A DNA stretch of 64,000 nt, from contig OY720350.1 in the NCBI GenBank assembly GCA_963082975.1, positions 40,665,851 to 40,729,850 on the forward strand. Direction: 5' to 3'. The DNA is from Labia minor (taxonomy: Eukaryota > Arthropoda > Insecta > Dermaptera > Spongiphoridae). This document shows, in pieces, positions 23,978 to 35,036 of the stretch. Within the stretch, counting starts at the first letter, position 1; each line of letters opens with the position of its first letter. The translations under genes were made by a program, and so were the position numbers. The notes under the pieces are model-generated. The model was not told the origin of the DNA. It made no database searches and worked only from the letters and a program-made list of their open reading frames with translations.

Positions 23978-24880
23978 ATTAAAATGAAATGTCAATAAAA
24001 TGCCTTAGCCTACTCATATTTGCATTGCTTTAAAACTCTGAATTTTATTTTAAATTTTATTGACTTTTGTGATCTATGTCCATTTTGGCTGACCACACTT
24101 TTCCTATCTTTACCTCTACTCAATTTTCATCTTCCATATATTCCTTTATATTGTCAGCTTACGTCATTATTGGCTTGTCAATCGGTGGTTACTTACTTGG
24201 CTTTCCTTAAAACCAACTTTTCACTACCCTTTCTTAAGTATCTGCCCCTTTTATTATGTTTCTTTATTTCATATTTTCAGTTTTCACTATAAATCTTTTA
24301 TGGAATTCTGTTTATGATTATAATATAATAATTATTCTTAAATTGTACTTATTTTATTATATTTTTTTTTTATTTTATGTTATCAAGTAAGAAATATTTT
24401 TTTTTAAATGATCTTTTTAATTTCGAAAGTATAAATGATTTTCAAAAGAAATTATAATTTAATTTATAGCATACCGGTAGTCTCCCTTATAATATATTAT
24501 ATTTTATTGTAATAACTTGATTATATCTCTTAAATCTGAATGGTTTTTAAATGTAATCATTTGTTCACCTTTGAATAATTATTAGTGAAGTCATTTTTCA
24601 ATGTGCTGTTCCAAGAAGTCAACCATCTGCTCTTCTATATTAAATGATTTTTATCTATCAATATCTCAACTAACTTATTAGCAATAACCGTTTCAAATAT
24701 GGAGGGAGAATTCTATTCATTTGGTAATCTTGTTTTATATTGCTTTCCATTTATTAAATTGATCTTGAACTGAAATTTGAGTCGATTTTATGAGATTTTG
24801 GATTTTTTAAAATTTTTCATTCAAGTCTGTATAATTTATATAGAATAGAAATTAATTCATATTAATATTTATATATTTTA
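23978..24880. other. Moderately AT-rich sequence, no supported gene
   Basis: A 90-aa plus frame (24020-24292) is Leu/Phe/Ser-rich and looks hydrophobic only because of T-rich composition. No splice or start evidence. Nothing else recognised. Confidence 0.4.
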
Positions 24881-25458
24881 ACTATCTCGTAAGAGATGTT
24901 GAGATTTTGATGTTTTTATACGTTTTGAAGGTTCCTGAATCATTTTCACTAAGGTTGAGAAAAATGTATGTGTGTGTGTGTGTGCATGTATGTAACCAAG
25001 ATTACGCAAAAACGGTTTGAGCTAGAATGATGAAATTTGGTAGATGGGCATTATTCAAAATGCATAGTTTTCTATCAACTTTTGAGAAATGTAGCTCAAC
25101 CGGAAGAGGGTCATTACCTACAACGTTTTGATTTTTTTTCTTCTAAAATGATCGTAAAAATAAAGATATATGTTTGATAATTTTTCACATGATTAATAAT
25201 TGTATAAAACTGCTATATATAGAATATCAGCTTGATTGAATCGCTGAAAGTACCAAAATTAATTTTGTAACACTGCAAATCTCACGCGCCAACACGTGGC
25301 GTGGTGCCATCAACAAAGAGCCAAACATGCGCTGGTTTAATATTTATTATTTATTAATTTTAATTTATAATTTAATTAATTTAATTTAATTTAAATATTA
25401 TTTATATGTTATTTAATCCAATTAAAATTTGCGAGATGGTCGTGTGGAGACACTCCAG
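24881..25458 (+). mobile_element. Family A element, copy A7
   Basis: Left end ACTATCTCGTAAGAGATGTT (about 30 bp of the second block deleted), TG tract near 24968, GATGAAATTTGGTAGATGGG, ACGTGGCGTGG, and right end GCGAGATGGTCGTGTGGAGA closing with hairpin GGAGACACTCC. Confidence 0.8.
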
Positions 25459-25992
25459 TTTTTTTTATATTATGGAGAATATTCTGTCAAATTTCTTTTT
25501 ACAGCATTAATACTCCTCCGACCATCCTTTCCGTTAAATTTTACTGATTTGTTTAATTCTTTTAGTTTTGACTTTATATGTTAATATTTTAGTCCTCTAC
25601 ACAAGAAAAGCATCATTTACAAGCATTGCTTAAGATTTAGGCTAAAAATAAAATTGAACGTGCAAATGACACTATAAATTCTGTTTTAATTTCTTGATCG
25701 TGTTCGTATTCGTTCGTTTGATTTCTCGGTATATTCATTTTTTTCATCATAGCTTTATCTTTAAATATATTTTTAATTGTTTTTATTTGAGCACGATAAG
25801 TTTAATTTCTTTGACTACCAACATTACCCCTTGACATAAAAGCAAATATCTCTATAATATATAAAAATGAACACTTTCAGTTTCCCTCTCTCTTTCTTAT
25901 ATACAAGTATATAAATAAAAACAATAGATTTAATAATTTCTAAGAATTAAAGTGTAAATAAAAATTTTATTTTTATGATAAATAATAAAGAA
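25459..25992. other. AT-rich sequence, no feature seen
   Basis: T-rich intergenic-type DNA between an A and a B copy. Confidence 0.5.
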
Positions 25993-26480
25993 GTTGACCT
26001 GTGGCCAGGCACAGAACCGACCGACGATTAGAAATAAATTAATTTCCAGCTACAGAAACAATTTCAAATAATTTAAATGTATCTATTAATGCAATAAAAA
26101 CATATGGATATAACATAAATATTTTTAATTTTTATTTTTTAATTTTAAGAAGGCGCTGGCTGTGACGTCATGAAGGGCTGCGTGTAGTCATATATGTAAC
26201 TTTAAATTAAGAAAAAACTAATGAAGATTTTTCCCGGGGATAAAACCAATACAAAATGCATGACTCGTGGAGATATGTAAAAGAATCTCCTCATGTTGAA
26301 ATTTGTGAATATAACCCTTCCCTTCCTATCGTCGATCGGTAATACTACCACTTCCGGTTTCAAAAGTTGATCAATTCATCATACTGATGCATTAAGTAAA
26401 TTTACCAAATTTTATCAAAATCCGTCCACATGTGAAATTTTGTGTGAAAACAATACCTCCCATGCTATCGTCGGTCGGTA
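25993..26480 (-). mobile_element. Family B element, copy B2, internally deleted
   Basis: Inverse orientation. It starts with the right-end hairpin GACCTGTGGCCAGGCACAG (decayed) and ACCGACCGACGATTAG and ends with CTATCGTCGGTCGGTA. The CCGTCCGTCCG region is deleted. Confidence 0.75.
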
Positions 26481-26676
26481 AAAAATAATAAGTAATATAT
26501 ACAAATTGAACAGAAAAATTCAATAAATAAATACAGTTCAATCATTTCTCTTCGGCTATTGATCATTTATATTTTTATTAAATATACATATTTTCCGAAT
26601 TAATGATTGGACATATTCAAATAGATTATACAATAATAAGTAGTAGCGTTGATGAAAGTAATCATAAGAAAAAAAT

Positions 26677-27252
26677 CTGGAGTGTCTCCACTTGACTATA
26701 TCGCAAATTTGAATTAGATTAAATAACATATTATATTTCATTTAAAGTTAATTAATTAAATTATAAATTAAAATTAATAAATAATATTTATTAAACCAGC
26801 ACGTGTTTGGCTCTTTGTTGATGGCACCACGTCACGTGTTGGCGCGTGATTTTAAAAAATTTATTCCGGTACTTTCAGCGATTCAATCATGCTGAAATTC
26901 TATATATAGCAGTTTTATACAATTTTTAATCATGTGAAAAACTATCAAACATATATCTTTATTTTTACTGTCAGTTTAGATGAAAAAAAATGAAAACGTA
27001 GTAGGTAATGACTCTTCCGGATGAGCTACATTTCTCAAAAGTTGATAGAAAACTACGAATTTTGAATAATGCCCGTGTACCAAATTTCATTATTCTAGCT
27101 CAAACCGTTTTGCGTAATCTTGTCAACATACACACACAGACATTTTTTTCAACTTTAGTGAAAATGACTCAGGGACCTTTATAACGTATAAAAACATTAA
27201 AATCTGGACATCGAAAATTTTCATGATCACGATACTATCTGGCGAGACAGTA
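26677..27252 (-). mobile_element. Family A element, copy A8
   Basis: It starts CTGGAGTGTCTCCACTTGAC and ends CTATCTGGCGAGACAGTAAA. The microsatellite is reduced to a few CA units near 27128. The 83-aa minus frame at 27123 is not a gene. Confidence 0.8.
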
Positions 27253-28140
27253 AAGATTGGTATTATTTTATTGCTCCATTTAAAGGTCAATGATTCATTT
27301 CGCCCAGGAAGTGTTCCAAAAATTTCGGAGTGAGGATGAAAACAACAGATGTTGAGGGTGTTAGTTGAAACCAATCGAAAGATATATATATTATTATTTC
27401 AAGAAATTTAAAAATGAAATAGAAAATAATTATACCGTTTCAGATAAATCGTTTTAATGTTTTTTTTCGTACTAAGTTTAGTGGAAGAACATGATCTCTA
27501 TTCTATCTGATAAATCTTTAACATGTATGCATATCTGCTTAAATGTTCATGTCAATTAGACGTTTATTCATCGACCCTCTCAATGATCATTATCTTTCTT
27601 TAGAAATCAAGAGGGTATTTTCGCAAAACATATTAGGGGAGAGAAACTGGAACGAATCGATCAACAATTAAGAATTCTATTCAAACAAAATCAACGAAAT
27701 TTAAGAGAAAATAAGTGTTTGTTTAACAATTCATCAGCTTTAAATTAAAATTGTCATACCAGATTATAAATTAATAGATTTTAATAAAAGACACTTGAAG
27801 AGTCATTAATTATTGAAAGAAAAGATAATTACATAAAATTTCATATTTCGGAACTTTTCGGTTATTAAAAAGCAGGGTAAATATTTTAAATAGAAGGGAA
27901 CATTTTTAAGTTTATATAATTATAGAGACCCACCGAAATTAGATATTTCCTTCCTAGTTTAATTTTGTATTCAAAATTGGTCACTCTATCAACTGAACAA
28001 TTAACAACTCTCCCCCCTCTCTCTGACTTTTAATTCTGGTAACATACAAGAAATATGTTTGAAGAATTACTTATGAAATAAATTCATTTAGTCAATAGCT
28101 AGTTCACGCACAGTAGAGTTTAAAAATTTAATCGTAAATA
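27253..28140. other. Intergenic-type sequence, no feature seen
   Basis: A moderately A/T-rich stretch without shared repeats. No coding signal I can support. Confidence 0.4.
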
Positions 28141-28380
28141 TTTGAAGATAGGTTCTATAATCAGGAAGTATAAAAATATTCGAGAAGAATGTAAATCGAG
28201 GTTGCAATTGGGTTACGTCTATTATCATGCAGTAAAGGCTCTTATATTGTCAAAATTATTATCAAAGGGAGTCAAAATTAAAAATAAATAAAGCAATTCT
28301 TGTGCTTGTATTATATGGGTTTGAGGTATGGTCTATAACCTTGGAAGACGAGAGTAGTTTGGAATTTTGGAATTAAGGAA
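28141..28380 (+). pseudogene. LINE reverse transcriptase C-terminal fragment, copy G3
   Basis: The plus strand reads KNIREECKSRLQLGYVYYHA then VKALILSKLLSKGVKIK, followed after a frameshift by ILVLVLYGFEVWSITLEDES. This is the thumb-proximal region typical of arthropod non-LTR reverse transcriptases (the 'LYG.E.WS' motif). Stops and frameshifts show it is dead. It overlaps the homologous part of the copy at 36640-37330. Confidence 0.7.
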
Positions 28381-29224
28381 CTTGGATGTGTAGTAATCTA
28401 TAATTAAACAACGTGAAAACAAATTTGAATTATCTTTTCATATACAATATATATGCATACATTCATATACTAATAGAATCATCATTATTTATCAAATATT
28501 TGAAATCAATATTTCATAATAACATTTCGAATGTTGTAAATATAATTATGAATATAGTTTTTATTGTGAAACCAAATTAAACTTTTTTCTAATAGAGAGA
28601 GGGGTTTTTTGATTCCATCACTCTTTTTTTTATCATTATCTTTCTTCTCATCATTCTCATCGTCGCCATTCTTCAAACTCATTCTTTCAACATAATAAAT
28701 ATTGGAAAATTGAAAATATATTCTTGACGTGACGTAATCGATCCTTTCTTTAGCTTGTCATGATCGGTGATAGGCTTTTAGTCGCGGATATGGATACATT
28801 CTCTGTGATGTGTATTCTTCTGGCAAAAGAAAAGATGATTAATTCCTGGCTTGTTAAGAGACTAAAAAAAAATCTGGTAAGGCAAATGGATAGAAAATAG
28901 TTTTATAGTTTAGAAACAGCTTTGTCGATGCATCAAGAAAGGATTTTACTAAAATAGTTACTCTTACTAAATAGAAAACAATAACAAATAAATACATTCT
29001 TCATTGGAATAAAACAAAGAAAATAATTTTTTTTTATTAATTTTTATTAGATATGGTAATTTAATCATTAAATTAATAAATCAATTGAATACTTTATTAA
29101 ATATATTAGAAATTCGAAAATAAATAAAAAACAAAAATAATGTATATTAATGATATTTTGTTATTAATAAGAAAAAATATCTAAAAATAAGCATAATTGA
29201 TTAAATGAAATTCAACGTACTCAC
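28381..29224. other. Intergenic or intronic sequence with one possible acceptor site
   Basis: Mostly A/T-rich. On the minus strand, TTTTCTTTTGCCAG ends at 28820 and is a good 3' splice site. The following sequence opens for only 13 codons in the phase left by the exon at 29225-29334. No other feature. Confidence 0.35.
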
Positions 29225-29334
29225 CAGAGATAGCGCCTTCTGATTATCACTTGTAATGAACAAGTGAATCAATGACTGGATCGCTGTCAAACCAACATCG
29301 TTCTTTCGAAACAGTATCGATTTATTACCTTCTA
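29225..29334 (-). CDS. Candidate internal exon of an unidentified host gene
   Basis: On the minus strand a 110-nt segment is open in one frame only. It is preceded by a pyrimidine-rich tract ending TTTTGTTTCATAG and followed by CTG|GTGAGTACG, a near-ideal donor. The frame encodes 36 complete residues with a balanced, protein-like composition (it includes SILFRKNDVGLTAIQSLIHL). The exon begins with two bases of a split codon and ends in phase 0. The A/T-rich flanks contrast with it. I do not recognise the protein. A mariner remnant lies in the presumed upstream intron, 82 bp away. Its partner exons are not identified, so a chance open frame cannot be excluded. Confidence 0.45.
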
Positions 29335-29415
29335 CTATGAAACAAAACATAAACAATGATGCAAGGGACAACCCAATGTTCCTTCTTTTTTCAATATTAC
29401 GAGAGCAGGTCAATA

Positions 29416-29897
29416 AGTCAGTGACTTGTTAAATTTCTCTAACATCAAATGGCAACACTACTCCTGTCAGCAACTATCAGCTGACTTCTGTCGAAATTTA
29501 AACCAACAGGTTTTTTTTCGTTTTTGTTTGACATCCATAAATAGCAGACTACTTCGTGTTTTGAGAAGAAAATGAAAAAAAAGTAATTATCATGAAAATC
29601 CTTGAATTGGAATAAGAATTGCTTCCGCATCCGCCTTATTCTCCGGATTTAGTTTAAAGTGACTCTTTATTGTTTCCAAACCTGAAATAGCTGGTGGAAA
29701 GGGATTTGACTCCAACGATGAAATCATTTCACAAACAAATCTATTTCGATGTCCTCGACAAATCTTATTTTTAGGAATGAATAAAAAAAATTGGAAAAAC
29801 GTTAGACGATGTATATAGAGCTCATAGGAGAGACTACGTTGAAAAATAAAATAATTTTTTATCCAAAAACCTGTGTTTCATTCAAAAAGTCACGGAA
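29416..29897 (+). pseudogene. Decayed, internally deleted mariner (copy M2)
   Basis: A plus-strand reading in broken frames gives PYSPDL, LLFPNLK, DSNDEIISQ, LDKSYF and finally RDYVEK before TAA. These are in the order of the mariner transposase C-terminus (PYSPDLAP...DYVEK). The ends (GTCAGTGACTTGTTAAAT and the inverse of ATTCAAAAAGTCACGGA) form a plausible inverted repeat flanked by TA. The N-terminal DNA-binding part and the first catalytic region are missing. The minus frame at 29445 is a shadow. Confidence 0.65.
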
Positions 29898-30117
29898 TAT
29901 AAATATTGTAATATTTTAGTTGATTGATTTTAAATTTATTTTTGTTTTAAAGTGTAACTAAAAGTTAGATATAGATGCCAAAGGGTCACTTGGAATCTTC
30001 TTTGCCCAATTGTTCATGTTTTATTGTATAGAATTAAATCTTGTAGCAACCACAGTATTCACGAACATTGATGTTTTTCAACAAAAATTTATATTAATCA
30101 TATTCAATTGAGTCAGT
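29898..30117. other. AT-rich sequence, no feature seen
   Basis: Short A/T-rich spacer between the mariner remnant and a family E fragment. Confidence 0.4.
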
Positions 30118-30238
30118 CCACTTGAATCGGAGCAAGCGTACGGTTACTTGAAAACGACTGCAAATTAAGCAGTCGAAACGTTGTACAGTTATATTAATTT
30201 AATAAATAATTTTATACAAACAATGTGGTCTTTTAATA
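30118..30238 (+). mobile_element. Family E (Penelope-like) fragment, copy 2
   Basis: Contains CTTGAATCGGAGCAAGCGTA, then the hairpin CGACTGC-loop-GCAGTCG followed by AAACGTTGTAC, and ends near GTGGTCTTTTAATAAAAATT. It is nearly identical to the right arm of the fold-back element at 39410-39768. Confidence 0.65.
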
Positions 30239-30679
30239 AAAATTCACTTAATATTCAATTGAAATTTATTCTTAATTTAATTTCTTACAAATTTTATAAT
30301 AAAAAGGGACTTTTTAAACAAAAAAGAAAACATAAGAATATTTTTATTTGAATTATTTTTATCTTAACACCGAATTATATAAGTAATGAAGAATCATCGT
30401 CGATCCCATTTGTGAATATCGAATGACTATAAATACAATGAAAAAAAAAAATTAAAAAATTTAAAATTATCATAAATAGACCGTGGCATGCTGACGAACA
30501 ATAGTTTTATAAATAGATTTTTAATTAAGCAATCAATTTGAATTTAATCATAAATTTTTGATAAATCAAAATCAAAATATTTGATCAATTAATTTAATAT
30601 GTTGAACGATTAGTAATGAAATTTGATGAAAAAAAATAAGAGTCAACATTTTATGTCAATATATTTTTAGATGGGATTT
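30239..30679. other. AT-rich sequence, no feature seen
   Basis: A/T-rich DNA between the family E fragment and a GC-richer island. Confidence 0.4.
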
Positions 30680-30960
30680 TTTGAAAGTCCATTTATGTCG
30701 CTGTATGTGGAGTGGGGGGTTATGGCAATATTAGCACGAACGGCGTTAGAGCCCATTTGAAGGCCATATGTATGTATGTTATGTATATATAGGCATGGGG
30801 CCATTCGTGGCCGACACAAAGACTGCATTAAGGGTGCCTGGCGGTCATGGGGCGTTACGTTCACTCATCGAGGCCAGGGGTTGGAAACTCAAAACCACGG
30901 GGTGAGAGGTGGTGAGCGAAAAGCTTGTAGACAAAATTGAACCCCCGTCTCTATACTTTA
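30680..30960. other. GC-rich single-copy island
   Basis: GC-rich for this window. It contains the perfect palindromic hairpin GGCCATTCGTGGCC (30799-30812), a TATATATA box at about 30784-30791 and a 37-codon plus frame (from 30796) ending at TGA. No domain. It may be a promoter/first-exon or conserved non-coding block. Confidence 0.3.
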
Positions 30961-31122
30961 GGTTCATATTATTAATTTCAAAAAGGTGGCTATTAACAAA
31001 TTCAATTTTATCATATTTAAAAAAAAAAAAAATTCTTGTTTAATTTTTGACTTTTCGCGATGGATTGTAAATTCAATTGACATTTCATTTCATTTTAAGA
31101 TTTTTTCAATAATCCAATTTAG

Positions 31123-31608
31123 ATCATTTTTCAATTTGTTCTCCACATACAAATTTCTCTTAAGTGCAACCTTATTACTATCCCGGAACCCTATTACAAA
31201 TACTCACCTCCCACGGTCTTAGAATCCGATTCCTATGTGTTGTACTGGGATTGTCCCATAATAACCGATAAATCTATTGATTACAATCGTCCTGACCTTC
31301 TGTTGATTGATAAAAAAGAGAAAAAGGCAACAATAATAGAGGTGGGCATCCCTTTGTCCCACAACGTCTCAAAAACCGAGAAGGAGAAATATTACAAATA
31401 TCAAAATCTTGCAATGGAGCTGAAATCTCTGTGGAAGCTGACAACTGTGAAGATAGTTCCAATAGTGATGTCGGTAGAGGGAGTATCTCCAGTGAAATTT
31501 ATAGATAATTTAAAGGTATTAGGACTATCGGATAAACTTTCCATCATTATCCAGAAAGCAGTTATTCTACAAACTTGTTATATTCTTAGAAAAGTCCTAA
31601 TGCCATAA
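31123..31608 (+). pseudogene. 3' end of an R2/R4-like LINE: restriction-like endonuclease domain
   Basis: The plus frame is open from 31123 to the stop at 31606-31608, about 160 codons, with no plausible own start. It is therefore the truncated C-terminus of a larger polyprotein. It contains NRPDLLLIDKKEKKATIIEV, the R/K-P-D...E arrangement of the restriction-like (PD-(D/E)XK) endonuclease of R2/R4/NeSL-type non-LTR elements. It continues KEKYYKYQNLAMELKSLWKL and ends IIQKAVILQTCYILRKVL, typical of the same family. No upstream reverse transcriptase remains, consistent with a 5'-truncated insertion. The reading is intact over this length, so the copy is relatively young. Confidence 0.75.
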
Positions 31609-31750
31609 AGGAAATATAAAGGTTGTTGTGGGTTAGGGTGAATTCCCTCTCCATCGCAACCGTGAGCCTAATTCTCAAAAAAGAATTAACTGACACTAGA
31701 GAGTGTTGAGGATTTCTGAGGAAAATAATAATAATAATAATAATAATTTA
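31609..31750 (+). repeat. LINE 3' untranslated region with (TAA)n tail
   Basis: Directly follows the endonuclease frame: a GC-richer stretch with TTCCCTCTCCATCGCAACCG and TGAGGATTTCTGAGGAAA, then (AATA/TAA)n at about 31724-31748. A simple-repeat tail marks the 3' end of the retrotransposed copy. The sequence after it (TTATTAAATGAATATA) also follows (AAT)n at 17990 and 18115. Confidence 0.65.
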
Positions 31751-31782
31751 TTAAATGAATATATTAGAAATTTTTAATTTTT

Positions 31783-32393
31783 ACTTTCCCGCATACTTCG
31801 TATAAGGGAAGTATTGGAATCGTCAAAAATTTCGACTTCGAGATTTCGGTAGATCTTGACGTTTTAGACCTCCCTGAGTCGGAAAATACCATTTTTCGAA
31901 TTATGTCTGTGTGTGTATGTATGGATGTATGGATGTATGTAATGTTTGTCTGTGAGCAAATTTACTCAGAAACTAATCAAGCTAGGACTTCAAAATTTGG
32001 TACACCAATATTATTCACAGTTTGCAGATTTTTATAAAAATTTCGTCGAAATCGGTTAACCGGAAGTGGTACTTTACCTACACTGGTTGCGTTTACCTTT
32101 CAAGTAAAGTACAAGTTTGCTTCGAGATATTTGCTTCATATTTTGTATATAGATTTAAAAATATGAAAAAAATTCAGATACCAAATTTCATCATGATCTG
32201 ACTACCGGAAGTGACATTTTACCTATACAAGTAGCGCGTTAGGTGTAAATTATAAATATATATAATAGTGTTAAACCATTTTACTTTATAATTTTAATTA
32301 ATTAATTTGTTTATTTTTATTGTTGTTAAAACATAATAATAATAACCTAATTACCTATTTATATGCGGAAAAGTCTAGGGGAGGACACTCCCG
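31783..32393 (+). mobile_element. Family C element (Helentron/DINE-like)
   Basis: The left end ACTTTCCCGCATACTTCGTA plus TAAGGGAAGT forms a hairpin. The right end has TATGCGGAAAAGT, the inverse of ACTTTCCCGCATA at 12 of 13 positions, then the terminal hairpin GGGAGGACACTCCC. Between are a TGTG/TATGGATG microsatellite (about 31907-31945), a CAAAATTTGGTACA block and ATCGGTTAACCGGAAGTGG. The layout is the same as families A and B. No coding. Confidence 0.75.
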
Positions 32394-32579
32394 ATTTTTA
32401 TTCCAATAATTTTAAAATTTTTAGTTGTCTATACATTCTCAAAATACAAAATCTAATAGTTTTTTTTATCTGAATATTAATTAATTAGTTAATAAAATAT
32501 TTAGTTTTTAGATTAATTATTTATTATTTGATGTATTTATTTTTAACAAGATGCCAACGCCACCCAGTATGAGATGGAC

Positions 32580-33240
32580 ATGCATGCGCTATAATTTATA
32601 TGAATACTTACATACCACACTAAAACACTTTATTAACAAGTAACACTATTTCTTCTGATATAATCAACTGTTTTGACTTTGATTGATAATATGTAAATTT
32701 AAGAAAATAATCATTCTTTTAAAATTTGTTACATATTTTAATATAAGTATATTACATTGAAAAATAATAAAATATTAATTTCTTAAATCTTAATCTATCA
32801 ATGTTATTGCATAATTTTATTGCATAATAAAAAAAATTTAATAACTAAAAATAAAATTTTTTTATAAAATAACGTTTTTCCAATGAACTAAAAAGAATAA
32901 AATAATTTTTCTATAAGCCTGACAAAGTTTATGGATAAATTGCTTCATATTCAATGAAAAACGTTGGGCTCATTTAGTTCTATGGAATTAACTTCCTTTA
33001 TAGAGCTATAATAAATATATATATAATAAGATACATACCGCACTAAAACACTTAATTAACAAGTAACATTATTACTTCAAATATAATCAACTATTTTGGA
33101 TTTGATTGATAATGTGTAAATTTAATAAAAATTCTTTTAAATTTTGATACATACTTTGATATAAGTATATTACAGTGAAAAATAGTAAAAGATTAATTTA
33201 TTAGCTCTTAAACTATCAATATTATTGCATGATAAAAAAA
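32580..33240 (+). repeat. Diverged tandem duplication, ~420-bp period
   Basis: The segment from CATACCACACTAAAACACTT (about 32612) recurs at about 33037 (CATACCGCACTAAAACACTT). The two copies stay alignable for about 200 bp through TATAAGTATATTACA. An AACGTTTTTC mini-element lies between and after them. Confidence 0.6.
32871..32966 (+). mobile_element. 95-bp AACGTTTT...AAAACGTT mini-element, copy H1
   Basis: Starts AACGTTTTTC and ends GAAAAACGTT (10-bp inverted ends), with TTTTTCTATAAGCCTGACAA in the middle. The same unit occurs inverted at about 33320-33415 and again at 57396-57490. Confidence 0.6.
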
Positions 33241-33319
33241 TTTGTCAGTTTATGAGTTTAATAAAATTTTTATTATTGCAAAAATTTGACTTGATATTTC
33301 ATATCATATAAATAAATAA

Positions 33320-33415
33320 AACTAAATGCTCCAAAAGTTTTTCGTTGAATATGAAGAAATTCATCCATAAACTTTGTCAGGCTTATAGAAAAATTTTTAT
33401 TCTTTTTAGTTCATG
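33320..33415 (-). mobile_element. 95-bp mini-element, copy H2 (inverted)
   Basis: Contains TTGTCAGGCTTATAGAAAAA, the inverse of the H1 core. With H1 it forms an inverted pair around the second half of the tandem duplication. Ends are decayed. Confidence 0.55.
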
Positions 33416-33863
33416 AGAAATACCTTATTTTATAATTTTTTTTTATATTTATATTATTTTTCATTTATATTTTGTGGCACTTGTGAACTCCAAAGTTCTT
33501 TGATGCACCAACCATATTCCTCTAGTCGTCTCTATTCCGAGTTCCATCCAATTTCTTTCTCTTTTCATTTATTTACTTTTCATTTGCAACTTCAGTTTAC
33601 CCACAGATAGTTTACCAATTGGTTTATTAGTAGGCCATACTTAAATTACTAGGCTAGAGATTTTAAAATATCATTTATGGAAGTTCTGCTTACTCCCTTC
33701 CCTTTATAGATTTTGGCTTCACATCAATAAAAACTAATCAAAGTAGAAACTGTTGTAAAACTTTGAAATGACGAAGAGTATTAATTTTAAATTTATATTT
33801 CATTAAACACACACACACACAAATCAATTAAATTGGGTCCATCTTTTAAACCCTGAATTTTTT

Positions 33864-34302
33864 ACTATCTCGCCAGAATGATGAAATTTGGTACATGGGC
33901 ATTATTCAAAATTCATAGTTTTCTATCAACTTTTGAGAAATGTAGCTCAACCGGAAGAGGGTCATTACCTACAACGTTTTGATTTTTTTTCTTCTAAAGG
34001 ACCGTAAAAATAAAGATTTATGTTTGATAATTTTTCACAAAATTAATAATTGTATAAAACTGCTATATATAGAATTTCAGCTTGATTGAATAGCTGAAAG
34101 TACCGGAATTAATTTTTTAACACTGCAAATCTCACGCGCCAACACGTGACGTGCCATCAACAAAGAACCAAACATGCGCTGGTTTAATAAATATTATTTA
34201 TTAATTTTAATTTATAATTTAATTAATTTAATTTAAATTAAATTAATATAGGTTATTAAATCCAATTCAAATTTGCGAGATAGTCGAGTGGAGACACTCC
34301 AG
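33864..34302 (+). mobile_element. Family A element, copy A9, 5'-deleted
   Basis: ACTATCTCGCCAG joins directly to AATGATGAAATTTGGTACAT, so about 200 bp including the microsatellite is deleted. The right end GCGAGATAGTCGAGTGG and hairpin are intact. Such a clean junction implies deletion by recombination or copying from a deleted source. Confidence 0.8.
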
Positions 34303-34499
34303 ATTTTTATTAAATTAAATTCAAGAATAAATTTATTTTATTTCATTAGATAAATATTATATAATAAAATTATAAAATAGATTATTATATAAAAAAACTA
34401 AAAAAAGAATGCCATGTTTTTATGTAAAATAGATGAAAAATAAAAATGAAAGTATAATAAACAAAAAAAATTGAATATATATTACATAGTCTAACTGAA

Positions 34500-34920
34500 A
34501 CGGCCGTCAAAAATTAAATTACTCTCCATGAGAATTTATTTCAACTGCCAAACAATTGTACACCATACCACGAGTCATCCACCCACGGAAAAAAAAATTC
34601 ATCTCGATAGATATATTGTGTGCGCATTTTTGTTATACTTTGACAAATATTTTATTTCCTACACACACGAGCGAGTTTTAAACCAAACGCAGTTCTACAT
34701 GCCTGTTGGCCAGAGAGAGGGAGAGAGAAAACCTTTTAAGCCACCCTACACCTCACTTTTTATTCTCTCTCTCTCTCTCGCCCCGTGAACGCGAATGCCA
34801 GATGGGAGTCATAGAAGGGGCGGCAACCCTTGTATGGCCAGCAATCACACTTGGTGCTCTTTTTACAAATAGATTTCTCCCCTCTCAAAATATACACTTT
34901 GGAATTTTTTTTATTAAATG
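34500..34920. other. Single-copy island with paired GAGA/CTCT tracts
   Basis: Holds a GAGAGAGGGAGAGAGA tract (34712-34728) and, about 35 bp on, a (CT)n tract (34764-34780), followed by a GC-rich stretch. Overlapping plus frames (34528-34788, 34706-34921) have no domain. Candidate GAF-type regulatory element. Confidence 0.35.
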
Positions 34921-35036
34921 ACCATCATTTTTAACTTTTAAATATTTAATTTTATTCTTAACTGCAAATTTCTTTAATAAATTGATTTAAAAAAAAAAAA
35001 ATAAAAATAAAATGGCAGTCGTGGGACTGGCCGACA

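Noticed and set aside
24020..24292. 90-aa hydrophobic frame suggestive of membrane segments
   Set aside because: Composition is explained by T-rich DNA. No start context, splice site, or recognised motif.
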